From Physella acuta (Eukaryota; Mollusca; Gastropoda; Physidae): a stretch of 64,000 bases of DNA. The position numbers and the translations under genes were made by a program. The notes under the pieces are model-generated. The model made no database searches. It was not told the DNA's origin and saw nothing but the letters and a program-made list of their open reading frames with translations. Below, piece by piece: positions 20,315 to 32,160 of the stretch (positions are counted from its first letter, which is position 1; each line of letters begins with the position of its first letter). The stretch lies in assembly GCF_028476545.1 (NCBI RefSeq), contig NW_026731610.1, positions 1,104,501 to 1,168,500 of the forward strand, read 5' to 3'.

Positions 20315-21066
20315 AATTATTTATATGAAATCTACTCTTTTTATTCAATCTGCTTTGTTCCCGAAAAGGGGAAGTCATCAAGTAATTGCAGAGCAGAGAT
20401 AGGCAGTAAGCCAGGACTGTCTCCCTTTATTCACTCTTTTACCGTTGTATACAATCAATCTCATTATCTACGTTTCTCTATGTTTTCTGTGATGCCTAAC
20501 TTTAATTTCTGTAAATATTTCTGTTGATTTTCAAATATAAAATAATAATAATAATAAAGAGGACTGTGATAAATAGTAGGTGTAACTGAACAGGGTGAAT
20601 GATACTTCTTCTTTTTAACAAAATAAAAATGTACATTATAATCATTGTCCCGCCCTTCTAAAATACATGCTCTATTTTAGGGAATCCCAACCCCTACCTG
20701 AACCAGACCAACATTTTACACAGACAGCATTTTGTGTATTCCCTCCTCCCTACCGCCCCACACTCTCCCATAAAAACCCGATCTCACCGCGCCTTCGTTT
20801 TCTTTCAGGTAGAACAACTTGCTCCAGTAAACGTAATTAAAGACTCCCCAACATCCATATCACAATATTGTATATGTATATTTATGTTCGAGAGAAAACA
20901 GGATAGCTGAAAATTGTAAACATATACTAGTCCTCATATGTCGAATGATGAACAAAGTAATGTACATTTGGGTGACAAGAATGAAGTGCAACGGAAAAAA
21001 AGGCAACGGAAAAAAGTGAAAAAATTGCAGAACTGTCAAATGAAGAACAAAGTAATGTACATTTAC
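20315..21066. other. Low-repeat stretch, no gene recognised
   Basis: No exon or element was recognised. An AAT microsatellite is at about 20545 and a purine-rich tract at 20990-21030. Confidence 0.3.
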
Positions 21067-21070
21067 ACTT

Positions 21071-21750
21071 TATCCCTTGCTTTCAAGGGATCCAAAATTA
21101 AGTTGAGAGTGTATAGTTAACTTTGTTTAAAACGTAGTTTTAACTTCTTAAACAATTCAGCATGTCTTTAAGCTAAACGTTTACACCTTTTAGAGTCCAA
21201 TTTTTTTTTTTAATTTCCAAGAATTTTCAAGAAAAGACAAAATTCTCCCTATCAATATATAAAACAGTTTGTTTAATATTAAAGATTAGACAATCGTTTT
21301 TTTGTTTTTATTGTAATCCTTTTTCCATCTTTAGCTAAAAAAATATATATTGTTTTTTTTTCCCTTAGTTGTAAGACTTTTTAAATGGGAAGCAACTAAT
21401 GCAAATACATAACTAATGTTATTAAATTAAATTTTTCAACAATAGAATATATTTAATGTTAATATTTATAAAACAGTGTTTTATTTCGCATGTTATATTT
21501 ATAACTAGCGAGTTTGTTTATTTATAAAATATACATCAAATCCCCGTACCACTTAGAAAATAAAGATCTGTACTAGATCTAGTAAGTGCGTTGATTTTAA
21601 AATTACAAACTTATTTTGTGCATACATGTAGTATTACGCATGCGCCATTTCTTTTGATAGTGAGACGATTCATGCACACGAGATGAAAATCCATATTTAC
21701 CAATGTATTCGCATTTCAATTTTTTTTTTGCTAAAGTTTCTTAAATATTT
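21071..21750 (+). repeat. A-B-C module copy 10 with type-1 tail
   Basis: Hairpin A reads TCCCTTGCTTTCAAGGGA. The C left arm is eroded; the right arm GGGAAGCAAC is kept at 21387. Partner copies are 42033-42700 and 44431-45110. Confidence 0.75.
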
Positions 21751-21764
21751 AAAACCAGCCGACC

Positions 21765-21910
21765 CACGGCGTAGCATACGCCGATATTTAGATGTTTTAT
21801 TTTCTACATTTCAGTCATTCATTTTGTGAATTAGAAACTACTAGTGCTGCGACTGAAAGTATTTTTCTTTAAAACACTATCGGACGCTCGTGGAGGACGA
21901 ATATCCTAAC
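21765..21910 (+). mobile_element. CGGCGTA-headed element, left end
   Basis: CGGCGTAGCATACGCCG dyad, then TGTTTTATTTTCTACATTTC. It sits at the same position after the type-1 tail as the copies at 42719, 45119 and 60231, so it was carried along by array duplication. Confidence 0.55.
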
Positions 21911-21932
21911 TCACTTTCCATACATTTCTCTT

Positions 21933-22450
21933 GTCCCAAGATTTCTAGGAATCCAAAATTTAACTAGATTCTAGATTCAACAGAAATACAATAATAGAGC
22001 GGTATTTTTTTACATCTTCAATAATTCGGCAGGTTATTGAGCTAATGGTTGTCTACACATTTTAAGAGCATAGTAATTATTCATAAATCTAAAATTCATC
22101 ACAAAAAGACAGAATTTCACATTAAACTATAATATATACTCTTGATTTTAATAAATAAAGCAATCATTTTAATTTACATTCATTTATTGCTTTTGTGCTT
22201 ATAAAAAAAATTCAGGATATTGGTTGCTTCCCCTGTTTGCAATGCACGTTTAAATGGGAAACAACTAAAAAAAGGAAATATTCTCTTGTTGTATCTATTC
22301 CGTCCTTGGATGTGTATATCAACTTACATCTACGAGTTCCTTTTATATAGTTGTTCTGTCTGATAAGGTTCACTTAAATGTTTAACAATCTTTGCGTTTC
22401 TTCTCTCTCAGTCATTCTGGGGCGAAAAAATCTACTATGGACAATTGTTT
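21933..22450 (+). repeat. A-B-C module copy 11 with a short type-2 remnant
   Basis: Hairpin A is degenerate (GTCCCAAGATTTCTAGG). C arms are GTTGCTTCCC at 22223 and GGGAAACAAC at 22256. A remnant of type-2 sequence lies at 22310-22440. Confidence 0.75.
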
Positions 22451-22454
22451 CCTC

Positions 22455-23205
22455 TATATTTTCTCTATACTCTGTATACGAGAAGGTAAAAATGTACTTG
22501 TATTACCACCCACCTAGTGGATTCTACATAAAATGGAGAACCGAGGAGAGTACTAGAATAACTTTAAATAAGAGGCAAACAAAATTGGTCGTTGAACAAT
22601 ATATAAGAAACGTTTGAAACAAGGCTAAAACAAATAATGGTGTTAATTATTTTTTTTTTAATTACTTTGTTTTCAAACTTCCAGTGCAGCTGCATGTCAT
22701 CTAAACACAAGAACCGATGATTTACACGTTTAACTTGTCCCTTGATTTCAAGGGATCCAAAATTAATACGAAAAAGTTCAACCTTTGCAATATGGTCATA
22801 CGGAGGTTTTTACACCTTGAGCAAATAAGCAAGTCTTTGTGCTAATGATTTTCAACACCATTTAGAGTCAAAAAACATTTTCTAAAATAGAATCATTTTC
22901 ATAAATGAAAAAAAAAGCGATCAAAACATTAAAACCTGTGTCGATTGGAGTAATTATAACAATCATGTGTGGTTACATTTTATAATTAGTATATTTGTTT
23001 AGAAAAAAAAAACTGCTTAAGATATTGATTGTTTCACCTGGTTTGTTAGAAAGTTTAAATGGGAAGCACCTAATGCAAATGTATAAATGTTACATGTCGA
23101 ATCTATTTTAACTATGCAATATATTTAAGATTTAATGTCGTTATTTATTATATTTATAAGTAGCGAGTTTTTTTTATTTACACAATATGCTTTAAATCAA
23201 CGTGC
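22455..23205 (+). repeat. E-A-B-C module copy 12
   Basis: Block E at 22455, hairpin A at 22737, and C with right arm GGGAAGCACC at 23061. The type-1 tail is split by the element at 23210-23884. Confidence 0.8.
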
Positions 23206-23209
23206 CAAT

Positions 23210-23884
23210 GGACACAAGCGAGAAAAGTCTCAAAGGTATTTGAGAGGTGAATACATTAATTTAAAAATCTTGCACGGCGTAGTTACAATTAATATGGTTA
23301 TAAAATCCTGTCTGTCTGGTTTTTTTTGGACTTTACTAAAGATTGGACGTATTCGATGTTTTTAATATTTTCGGTAACTAAATAAAAATTTAAAAAAAAA
23401 AGCAAAAACAATTTGGTTTTCACGTGTAATGGCGACATAAACAATGGCATCCTGCTATTGGATAGGCCGACATAAATTTTATTGTACACATTGTAAGCTA
23501 AAAATAGAAAACTAGGGCATGGGGGTTTTAAATTTGCATTGTTATTTAAAGACTTGATCTGCAAAGTTTTGTAAACAAATAGTTATCGATCACTAAGTTA
23601 CTGAACAGCCAATCAATATTTGTCTTACGAAAGTGAAACATCCGGTTATAACTTAGGCTTGATGAAAATAAATAGAAATGTAGCCTTAAACTCAACAAAT
23701 TATTTTCTAGTTCTCTGGATTTGCAACTTTTATAGCATTTATTCTAAAAATATAAAATTTCTAAATTAATTTTAGGCTCAAGTTTTTATTTTTTATTTAT
23801 TTTTTACGGTCTAAATCTAAAAAGCACGTTTTTATTCCATGTCAACAACACTTTGGAAGGAATCTCGTCAACTCGCTTGTCTCC
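23210..23884. mobile_element. TIR element, 675 bp, inserted in a type-1 tail
   Basis: The ends are GGACACAAGCGAG and CTCGCTTGTCTCC, inverted repeats with one mismatch. The flanks CCAAT and ATTAG fuse to CCAATTAG, as seen in intact array copies, consistent with a 2-bp AT duplication. No transposase is visible. Superfamily is unknown; a 2-bp duplication would suit Tc1/mariner-like elements, but those usually use TA. Confidence 0.75.
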
Positions 23885-24320
23885 ATTAGAGAAAAAAAAC
23901 TCAAAGATGTTTTGTACTGGTTAGTGCGTTGATTTTAAAATAATCTAATTTTCTACATAAATGTAGTATTTCGTATACACAACTTCCTTAGAAAGCATGA
24001 CGATTCATGCGCAACAGTTGGACATCCAGATTCATCAATTTATTCACATTGCGATGTATTTTACTAAAACTTCTTAAATATTCAAAATAGGTAAGTGCAA
24101 AAAGTGGGAAAAAAAGTAAATTTGATTTCCGAGCTTCAATAATGGTTTATTTTTTTTTCTTGAATTTCCCAAAGCAATGTCTACGAAACAAAGAAGCTTG
24201 ATAACCGAAGAAATAGAAGAAATAGATTTCTTATTTAGTTTTCAATATTTTCTTTTTTGGCCAACTAGTAGTTGTTCATCAAACTTAAAGAAGACATTGT
24301 TATAATTTTACGAATGGTCT
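23885..24320 (+). repeat. Type-1 tail, second half
   Basis: CTCAAAGATGTTTTGTACTGG resumes the tail split by the previous element. The donor-like site is mutated here to GGTTAGTG. Confidence 0.65.
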
Positions 24321-24540
24321 AATTCAGGGGTCGGCAACCTGCGGCTCGCGAGCCGCATGCGGATCTTTTGATATCAAGATGCGGCTCTCCAGCTTTTTAA
24401 CCAAATACTAACAATCTTAATAAAAAAAAAATATTTGAAATAAAAAAAAAATGTTAGTGGCTCTTTAAAACCAGGGAAATTTTGAAAATTGTAACTTTTG
24501 GCTCTTCCGCTTCAAAAGGTTGCCGACCCCTGGTCTAATT
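24317..24540 (-). mobile_element. hAT MITE family 1, copy b, with 8-bp target duplication
   Basis: The element is 24325-24532 between GTCTAATT repeats. Ends are CAGGGGTCGGCAACC and GGTTGCCGACCCCTG. It has the palindrome CGGCTCGCGAGCCG next to the left end, so it is inverted relative to copy a. Confidence 0.95.
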
Positions 24541-24998
24541 TGCTTTTTGGAAACAGTGCGTTTTTTAAAATACTTTTATTTCCTAGTCGTTTTTTTTTGT
24601 CTTCTCGTTTCTGTCCATTGATACATGATACACAATCGTATAACTTCAGGTTTTGTTATTAAAAGCATTTTTCGTGTTAATGTGATCTTAACAATTCAAA
24701 TCTATTTTATTCCATGGAACTTTTTCTATCCCGGTTCCTACACAGACACATATTTAGCAGAAAACGGAACGCTTGAACGTTTCTCTCTAAGGATTGTAAA
24801 CTAAAGACGTTACTTTTTAACCAACTACGGATCGGAACTTTTTTCCAAATAAATTAGTACATTGACGGATCGAAAGTCATGACATCTCTAACATTGCACA
24901 AATAGCCAGTTGAGATTAGCGATATGATCCTATCGTATGTTTTCTCGCTTATTCAGAGTTAGTCTACACCTACCCCGGCACTAGTTCCCATCTTTCCT
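24541..24998. repeat. Module F, copy 2
   Basis: AAAACGGAACGCTTGAACG and GCGATATGATCCTATCG match the F copies at 16 kb, 36 kb and 55 kb. Confidence 0.6.
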
Positions 24999-25555
24999 AG
25001 CCGGTAATTTTGTTTCTCTAAGTTCTAAACCTATATACTTGCCGTTAATCTTGTTTCTCTAAGTTCTAAACCTATATACTTGCCGTTAATTTTGTTTCTC
25101 TAAGTTCTAAACCTATATACTTGCCGTTAATTTTGTTTCTCTAAGTTCTAAACCTATATACTTGCCGTTAGTCTTGTTTCTCTAAGTTCTAAACCTATAT
25201 ACTTGCCGTTAATCTTATTTCTCTAAGTTATAAACCTATATACTTGCCGTTAATCTTGTTTCTCTAAGTTCTAAACCTATATACTTGCCGTTAATCTTGT
25301 TTCTCTAATTTCTAAACCTATATACTTGCCGTTAATCTTGTTTCTCTAAGTTATAAACCTATATACTTGCCGTTAATCTTATTTCTCTAAGTTCTAAACC
25401 TATATACTTGCAGTTAATCTTGTTTCTCTAAGTTCTAAACCTATATACTTGCCGTTAATTTCGTTTCTCTAAGTTCTAAACCTATATACTTGCCGTTAAT
25501 CTTGTTTCTCTAAGTTCTAAACCTATATACTTGACGTTAATCTTGTTTCTCTGAT
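24999..25555 (+). repeat. 41-bp minisatellite, about 13.5 copies
   Basis: The unit begins CCGTTAATCTTGTTTCTC and ends CTATATACTTG. The copies differ at a few fixed sites (AATCTT/AATTTT, TTCTAA/TTATAA). It lies where the related copies carry the 22-bp CTAGCACTAGT minisatellite. Confidence 0.95.
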
Positions 25556-25639
25556 ACCTTACCCTACACACATAATTAACTCATTGCAAATGTTAAACAA
25601 TTATTTAACTTTTTTAAACATGAAGGTTAACATAGAGTA

Positions 25640-25910
25640 ATTTATTTGTGATATTCACCATGAAGTTGAACGTTTCAATTCGGGATAGACAAGTTAATAG
25701 GAAGTACATTGAAATAGTAAATAGGGCGTAACTAAATATTCTTATAGAATAGCGAGTGCTTATTGTTTATGTATCTTATTTTATCGTTCAATACCGAGTG
25801 TTGCAGAACAATATTGTTATGAGTTTTAAAATAAAATAAAATAAGTAATATTGGTGCATGGAGCTGAAGAGCCGTATTTCGGCTCGCGAGCCGTAGTTTG
25901 CCGACCACTG
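25640..25910 (-). mobile_element. hAT family 2 right-end fragment
   Basis: TCACCATGAAGTTGAACG encodes part of a hAT transposase on the minus strand; the end is TTTGCCGACCACTG. The flank after the end (CTCTTGGTCCGTC) is shared with 46779, so these copies duplicated after insertion. Confidence 0.75.
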
Positions 25911-25933
25911 CTCTTGGTCCGTCCTGTCAATTT

Positions 25934-26455
25934 GTCCCTTAATATCAAGGGATCCAAAATATAAGATTTCAACATCTGTATAAGGTATTAGTCGTGTGGT
26001 GGTTTCATTTCTTAAAAAAAATATAAGAGGTCATTTAGCTAAAGCTATAGTGCACGTTTTAAAGCAAATTAATTTTTCAAAATATAAAAAAAATATAATA
26101 AATGGACTTTATCTTTCATTTAAATATATTATTTCTTGTGTTTAGTTTAAAAATTAAAACTATTGTTTTCGATTGCACCGTATATTAATTTTTGTTCTGT
26201 TGCAAAAGAAAGAATTATTGTTGTTTCCCCTGTTTTTTAATGCACTTTATAAATGGGAAACAACTAACACAAATACATATTCTATGTAAATCGATACAAT
26301 TTTTAATAATTCACTATATTCTATATTATTTATATTCTATATTATTTATTACACAGTGTCGTATTAATATTATTATATTTATAACTATTGAGTTTGTTTA
26401 TATGAAAGTTTACTTTTTACATTCTTGGCCGTCTCTGTTGTCGTCTTCATGTTTA
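25934..26455 (+). repeat. A-B-C module copy 13
   Basis: Hairpin A at 25934. Hairpin C is fully paired, with GTTGTTTCCC at 26220 and GGGAAACAAC at 26255. The TATA-like segment is at about 26375. Confidence 0.8.
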
Positions 26456-27070
26456 TAATTTTAATTGTAATTGTCATTGTGATTTTGATTGTGATTTTGA
26501 TTGTGATAAAGACATTTCATCAAACATTTTTTTATTTACATAAACCCTGGTATGCTGTTAGCTGTTATATAGCAATATAAAGAAAGTTTAGTGGAGATAA
26601 TTTCTTCTTTATATTTTTATTTTTATTTTCGCCTGAACCTCGTAACTTTTAGCGTCAGTTAGCTTATTGCGTTATTAGCTTTTGTATTACGATTTTCATC
26701 AACGGCCTGTGAGGACTTCATTAATTTACAATAATATTTCTTTCTGACATAGACATATACATTCATTCCCAAACATATATATTATACTTAATTGCTGAGT
26801 TTTGTCTGATGATGTTATTTCTTTGTTTGTTGTCATTTTTGTTTTGTTTATACGTAGATGAGATCACTACTGCTTTATGTTTTTAATTCTGTTTGCTTCA
26901 GACAAGTAATTCTTAGCGTCAGTTAGCTTATCACCTTGTTCGCAATGTTAATACTATTTTCTTCTTCAGCTTGTGAGAGCTGACAATTATTTACCATAAT
27001 ATTTCTTTCTGTTATATACTTTTATTCCCTATCATTTACATTATACTTAATACATGACTCCGCATATCGC
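26455..27070 (+). repeat. Block H, copy 2
   Basis: Same order as 6628-7770 and 47700-48310, without the GC-rich insertion. Starts with GATTGT/GATTTT microsatellite. Confidence 0.7.
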
Positions 27071-27119
27071 TGATTTTTGAGTTGTGATGTTTTTCCTAGT
27101 TTGTTTGCATCGTCAAGAG

Positions 27120-27845
27120 CCCCTCTATTTTTGTCAACTATGTCATGTTGTCTCTATTCAGTTCAGGGATGTGCCGCTATGTATTTCCTGTCATTTTATT
27201 TTACGCCGCTATGAAATTTAAAATGAAGAATTCTACACATGTCATAGATGTGTCTAGCAGTTAGGGCACATTAGTCCTCTATCCTACAGTAACAAGATAG
27301 CCACAATGTCTTCCTGTCTGTAGAAAACTATGTGGATAAAGTGTGGCGGGTCTGCTACTCAGTTCTTTGGTTTCAGGACGATGGTGTAAGGGTTTTCATT
27401 TGTAGATTTTAGAAACGTTTCGATCTGTGGCGGGCTCACGAAGTTCTTAGAGTGCGTCCTTTAACAGCTCAATGAGTATATCAAAGTACATCTACGAGTT
27501 CTTTGTATACAGTTGATATTTGCTGATTTTTAAATTCAATGTTTAGCAATCATTGCGTTTTGTTTTTGTTCTCAGTTGTTCTTAGGGCGACACCAGCTGC
27601 TATGAGCAATTATTTTTTTTTTAATTTTTTTTTTTATTTTTTTTTTTTGAATTGATTATCTGTGACGGTAAAAAGTTATACCGCCATCTTGCCTTTGTCT
27701 ACGACCCTTCCAGTTACCCGCATTCTCATCTCCCCCTCCCCCCGTCACCCACACTTTTGCTAAGTTATTTCAGTGCACAATTTGCTGGTCATGTGACATA
27801 ACGGCCAATTATATATTGGCTTGACCAATTCGTGTATATATAACG
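27120..27845 (-). repeat. Type-2 tail with unit E2 and segment D
   Basis: Contains E2, T-rich tracts at 27610-27650, and AAGATGGCGGT-like sequence on the minus strand at about 27685. Confidence 0.65.
27285..27488 (-). pseudogene. Unit E2, broken copy
   Basis: FDILIELLKDAL, then a stop, then ELREPATDRNV. The frame is lost afterwards. Confidence 0.4.
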
Positions 27846-27849
27846 CACT

Positions 27850-28420
27850 GTCTAAGACTTAAATTAATCATGGCATTAAATAATGCTGATAAAATTATTG
27901 TTGGCAAACTGATAAGTGCAGCTACATGTCGCATATGAACAACAACATATGATTTTCATTTTCATCTTGTCCCTTGTTTTCAAAGGGATCCAAAATTTAA
28001 TAATAGTTATATTTTTCAAAATGCAGTAAATCAATAGTGGTGGTTTCCATTTAGAAAAATGCAGTCGGTCATTGAGCTAATGCTTTTGTACATATTTTAG
28101 AGTAACTTAATTATTCAGAAATCCAAAACTTATCAATAATGAACAAAACTATAGGTGAGAAATTATTAATAACTACGTTGAATATAATAATTAAAACAAT
28201 CATTTTAGTTTCTATTGTATTATTACTTTTGAACTCACAAACCTATTTTAAAGTGTTTGTTGTTTCCCCTTGTAACTTTACATTTCTATATGGGAAACAA
28301 CTAAGATAACGAAATATTATTTTGTTTCTATTCTGTTCAGGGATGTGCTGCGATGTATTTTCCGTCAACTAATTTTAAGCCGCCATGCAATCTAAAATGG
28401 ATAATTCTACACTTGTCATG
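27850..28420 (+). repeat. A-B-C module copy 14
   Basis: Hairpin A at 27969. Hairpin C is fully paired: GTTGTTTCCC at 28259 and GGGAAACAAC at 28292. Confidence 0.8.
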
Positions 28421-29287
28421 GAGCCGCATGCGGCTCTTTGTATGTCAATGTGCGGCTCTCGATTTTCATGCACAAAAATTAATATTAATAGTATTTCATT
28501 TCCAAAACTCATAAACAAGTATACTGTAAAAAAGCAACTTTAACTTAAATAGAATAAACACACTAAGCAGAGAAGATTGAGAATAGATAAAATAGAAAGT
28601 ATACGGACAGCTGACAGCCGCTTGGGCAACAGGCCCAGCCCCACACCCGTGCTGTGTACAGCCCCGTGGCAACAATTCCATGCTTGTCACTGCCCGAGTG
28701 CCGACTTTTTCAAATATCGTTAAATGGGGAATGTTATTCTATTCAGGATGCATTCCTCTACCTGTCAGTATGCATTAATTTGACCTGAGTGACGAAGTAT
28801 TTTAGTTATTAGTTTCATACAGTTGAGCCAGGTACTGGACTCTGGGTTCGTGGAGGGTGGAAGATAAGCCCAGTGAGAACCTAAAGACAGAAAATACCGA
28901 TATACGGTAATCAAACCAATATCCAAGCCAGTTAGTCGAAGTTTGCCGTATTGATGGCTGCCTGACTATAGGAGACACCTTCTGGGCCAGTGGTGTCCGT
29001 AACTGGCTTCTAAAGTCGATTGGGATAGTCATATGGTTATATTATTTGAATGCTAAATGTATCATAGCAGAGCTAGCTATAACTGAGAAATATATGCATG
29101 TAGCCTATTTATATGCACCAATATTAGTTCGTAATTAACGCTATTCATTTCGAATCATAAATCAAATGTATTTACCTAATCCTCATCAACTATAAAATAA
29201 TTTTTAAAAAAAAATAATGTAAGTGGCTAGGAAATGTTGTAAATTGTAGCTTTTGCCTCTTCTGTCTCAAAAGGTTGTCGACCCCTG
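28421..29287. mobile_element. hAT family 1-like element with foreign interior
   Basis: The left part has GCCGCATGCGGCTC and TGTGCGGCTCTC; the right end is AAAAGGTTGTCGACCCCTG at 29287. The outermost left TIR is missing. The roughly 700-bp interior (28500-29215) is unlike the MITE and has no recognised gene. The type-2 sequence is split by it (ACTTGTCATG before, TCTAGTACTTAGGGC after). Confidence 0.6.
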
Positions 29288-29289
29288 GT

Positions 29290-29935
29290 CTAGTACTTAG
29301 GGCACATTATTTATATGTCTTACAGTAACAAGATATCCATATTGTCTTCTTGTTTGCCGATAATGATGTGGATGAGGTATGGCGTCTATGCCACAGAGTG
29401 CTTGGGTTTCACGATACTGATGTTGGAGTTTTCATTCGTAGATTTTAAAACGTTTCGGTCTGTGGCCAGCTCACAGTTCTAAGACAGCGTTCTCTAACAG
29501 CTCCATGAGTATATACACGTACATCTACGCGTTCCTTTTGTATAGTTGTTATTCGGTGATATGTTTCACTTCAATGTTTAGCAATCTTTGCGGTTTTTTT
29601 TTGTTCCCAGTCGTTCTGAGGGCGACAAAAGCTAATATAAGCAATTATTTTTAATATATTTTGTTTGACTTAGTCACGTGTGACGGTAAAATTGGTATGC
29701 CGCCATCTTACCTTAACTAATACACTCACCAGTTACCCGCATTCTTATAGCCCCACCCCATCACACTCACTTTGTGTACGTTATTTCAGCACCCAGATCG
29801 TTGGTCATCTGACATAGCGGCCAATCATATCATTGGCTTGACCAACACGTGGACACCTAAAGCACTGTCCAGTCTGGATGGAGAGACTAGTCACGTGATA
29901 TCTAAAATAAATGTGTATATTATGGCGAAGGAAAA
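29290..29935 (-). repeat. Type-2 tail with unit E2 and segment D
   Basis: Clear CCAATCATATCATTGG at 29821-29836 and ATGGCGGC on the minus strand at about 29698-29707. Confidence 0.7.
29325..29521 (-). pseudogene. Unit E2, broken copy
   Basis: ILMELLENAVLEL is readable, then a short deletion shifts the frame; residues like NSNISIVKPKHSVA remain in another frame. Confidence 0.4.
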
Positions 29936-30126
29936 CCTGCATCGCCTTTCTCAACATGCGATTTCCAACACACGATTACTCAACCCCATCTACCAATCAA
30001 CAACGAATCAACTCTCAGCCACGCTAAAATGATTTACTTTCAACAGTTCATTTAAGCTCAAGAGATTTTAGACTACCCAACCCTCCAGCATTACGCTCTT
30101 CTCAAATACTGAAACATTTTGATCTT

Positions 30127-30600
30127 GTCCCTTGATTTCAAAGGGATCCTAAATTTTAAATTAAAAAAAGTATGACTTAACAATGGATTACGCGGTAGTT
30201 TCCCGACTTTTATAATTCAGCAGGTCATTGAGCTAATGTTTTTCAGCACATTTTAGAGCGCAGTATTTTTTCAGAAATCCAAAACTTATCAAAAATATTC
30301 AGAGTATTACCTAACCACATATTAATACCTATCTTTATTTTAATAAATAAAACAATCATTCTAATTTATATTGTATTATTGCTTTTGTGCTTTTGAAAAA
30401 AAAAATACAGAATGATGGTTGCTTCCCCTACTTGCTTTGAATGATTAAATGGGAAACAAAAAAAAAGGAAACATTCTCTTGTTGTATCTATTCAGTATAT
30501 TAACGTACATCTACGAGTTCCTTTTATATAGTTGTTATTTTCTGATTAGATTCACTCACATTTTTAAGAATCTTTGCGTTTTTTCTGTCTCAGTCGTTCT
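30127..30600 (+). repeat. A-B-C module copy 15
   Basis: Hairpin A at 30127; C arms GTTGCTTCCC at 30418 and GGGAAACAAA at 30451. A type-2 start follows but stops before E2. Confidence 0.75.
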
Positions 30601-30609
30601 ACTATGAGC

Positions 30610-30775
30610 AACTATTTCCTCCATACTTTCTCTATACTTTGTATACGAGATGGTAAAAGGGTACTAGCATTACCACCAATCTCCCGGAGAATGAAGAATG
30701 GGGGAGAGTACTAGAATATATTTACATAAAAGGTAAACAATGTTAGACGTTGAACATTATATAAGAAAAGAAGCT
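30610..30775 (+). repeat. Block E copy
   Basis: CTATACTTTGTATACGAG, then diverged E sequence. Confidence 0.6.
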
Positions 30776-30900
30776 GAGCTTACAGTTTTATTTAGGCCCC
30801 TATATAAAAACAAAAATTATGTTTGAACCATTTTACAAAACATGTATATACTATGTAGGCAAGGGATTATAAAGTAAATGCTAGTCAAGTCCCATCGAAG

Positions 30901-31085
30901 CCTAGCAAAGTATATAGAGAACAATTTGAGGGGGGGGGGTTGCAAATCGAAAGTTTGAGGGAGGGTGCAAATCGAAAGTTTGAGGGAGGGGGGGGGGGGG
31001 GGGTTGCAAATTGAAAATTGAAAGTTTGTCCCTGGGAAAGGTTGCTATGCCTCTGGGGGGTTACACCCGACCTCGCTACGCCACT
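30901..31085 (-). mobile_element. hAT family 4 fragment (CGTAGCGAGG type)
   Basis: GTGCAAATCGAAAGTTTGAG with G runs, then CACCCGACCTCGCTACGCCACT-like end. The left end is missing. Confidence 0.7.
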
Positions 31086-31370
31086 TGCTAAGATTAAAAG
31101 TAATATAGAATGGTATAGAAAGGTATATAGAAAAGAAAGGTATATAACTCAATGTTATATTTGCTTGATATTTACCAACACTAAAAAGAACACACATTTA
31201 AGGCTTCAAAGACATATTGATCATAGAAATAAGTTGAGTATAGAAAGAAAACCATTGAATTTTGTTAGTAATGTTTAGAATCCATAATGACTGAAAACAA
31301 AGTGGTTAAAATTAATATCAATAGTGTTAGTTAAACTTTAGGGTAAATAACTACAGCCAACCTAACAATT
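31086..31370. other. Unassigned AT-rich DNA
   Basis: A plus-strand frame of 86 codons ends at 31278 but has no recognisable domain and starts inside the hAT fragment, so it is not called as a gene. Confidence 0.3.
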
Positions 31371-31620
31371 ATATTTATAACTATCGAGTTTGTTTATTTA
31401 CAAATATGCATCAAATCTACGTTCCAATTAAAGAATGAAACTCGAAGATATTTTGTACTGATATTTGCGTTGATATTAAATTAATGTAGTATTACGTATG
31501 CACCATCTTTTCTGATTTTATGACAATCCATGCACAAATTATGACAATCGAAATTCACCAATTTATTCACACTGCGAGTTTTTTTCCTAAAACTTCTTAA
31601 ATATTTGAATATGTCAACAC
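31371..31620 (+). repeat. Type-1 tail without its module
   Basis: TATATTTATAACTATCGAG, then ATGAAACTCGAAGATATTTT. The donor-like site is lost. Confidence 0.65.
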
Positions 31621-31760
31621 CTAAAGCACATGTCCAGTCAGGATGGTGGGACTAGCCACGTGATACACGTAGTACAGGTGTATATCAATGGGAAGGAATC
31701 TGAATCGCTTTTATTCTCTTCTTAATGGCTTTCGCACGCGGGGTGTAGGGCCATGACCGT
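31621..31760. repeat. Segment D copy
   Basis: AGCCACGTGATACACGTAG and TTTCGCACGCGGGGTG match other D copies. The CCAAT part is missing. Confidence 0.6.
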
Positions 31761-31930
31761 GTATGATAGATTAGCGTCCCCATAATTAAATGTGATGTCT
31801 ATCTCAATGCCTTCTTCATTGATCACTTTGCTTTACTGTGTTTTAAACTCCGTGTTTTATATTGTAGTCAATCATTTCCGCGTTCAAAGGTTACTTCTAC
31901 TGTTCTGTTGCTAATGATGTTAAATTAACC
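31757..31930 (-). pseudogene. Unit E1, broken copy
   Basis: ISNRTVEVTFERG, then SKVINEEGIEIDITFNYGD and ANLSYTV are readable with stops between. Confidence 0.4.
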
Positions 31931-32160
31931 ATTATAGCTTGACATTTTTTAATTAAAGCTAAACTTGGCCGTGTCGGCCATGCTGGTCTAGCAGTTTCTG
32001 GGGCAAAACAAAATAAAGAGGAAGTGATCTACATTATACTTTAAAACAAAAGCGGGAGTGATCTCTCTTAATCTTTAAAAACAAAAATTGCAAAATGTGT
32101 CCGAATCTCGATTTGATTTTTGTAAGATTGCAATATATCCTTTAAATTCCCTTTACGTTA
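31931..32160. repeat. Sequence behind E1, shared with 54060-54200
   Basis: AACTTGGCCGTGTCGGCC and CTGGTCTAGCAGTTTCT are shared. On the minus strand ATGGCCGACACGGCC lies upstream of E1. Confidence 0.5.

Noticed and set aside
24999-25555. CRISPR array
   Set aside because: The 41-bp and 22-bp arrays have no unique spacers and the context is eukaryotic.
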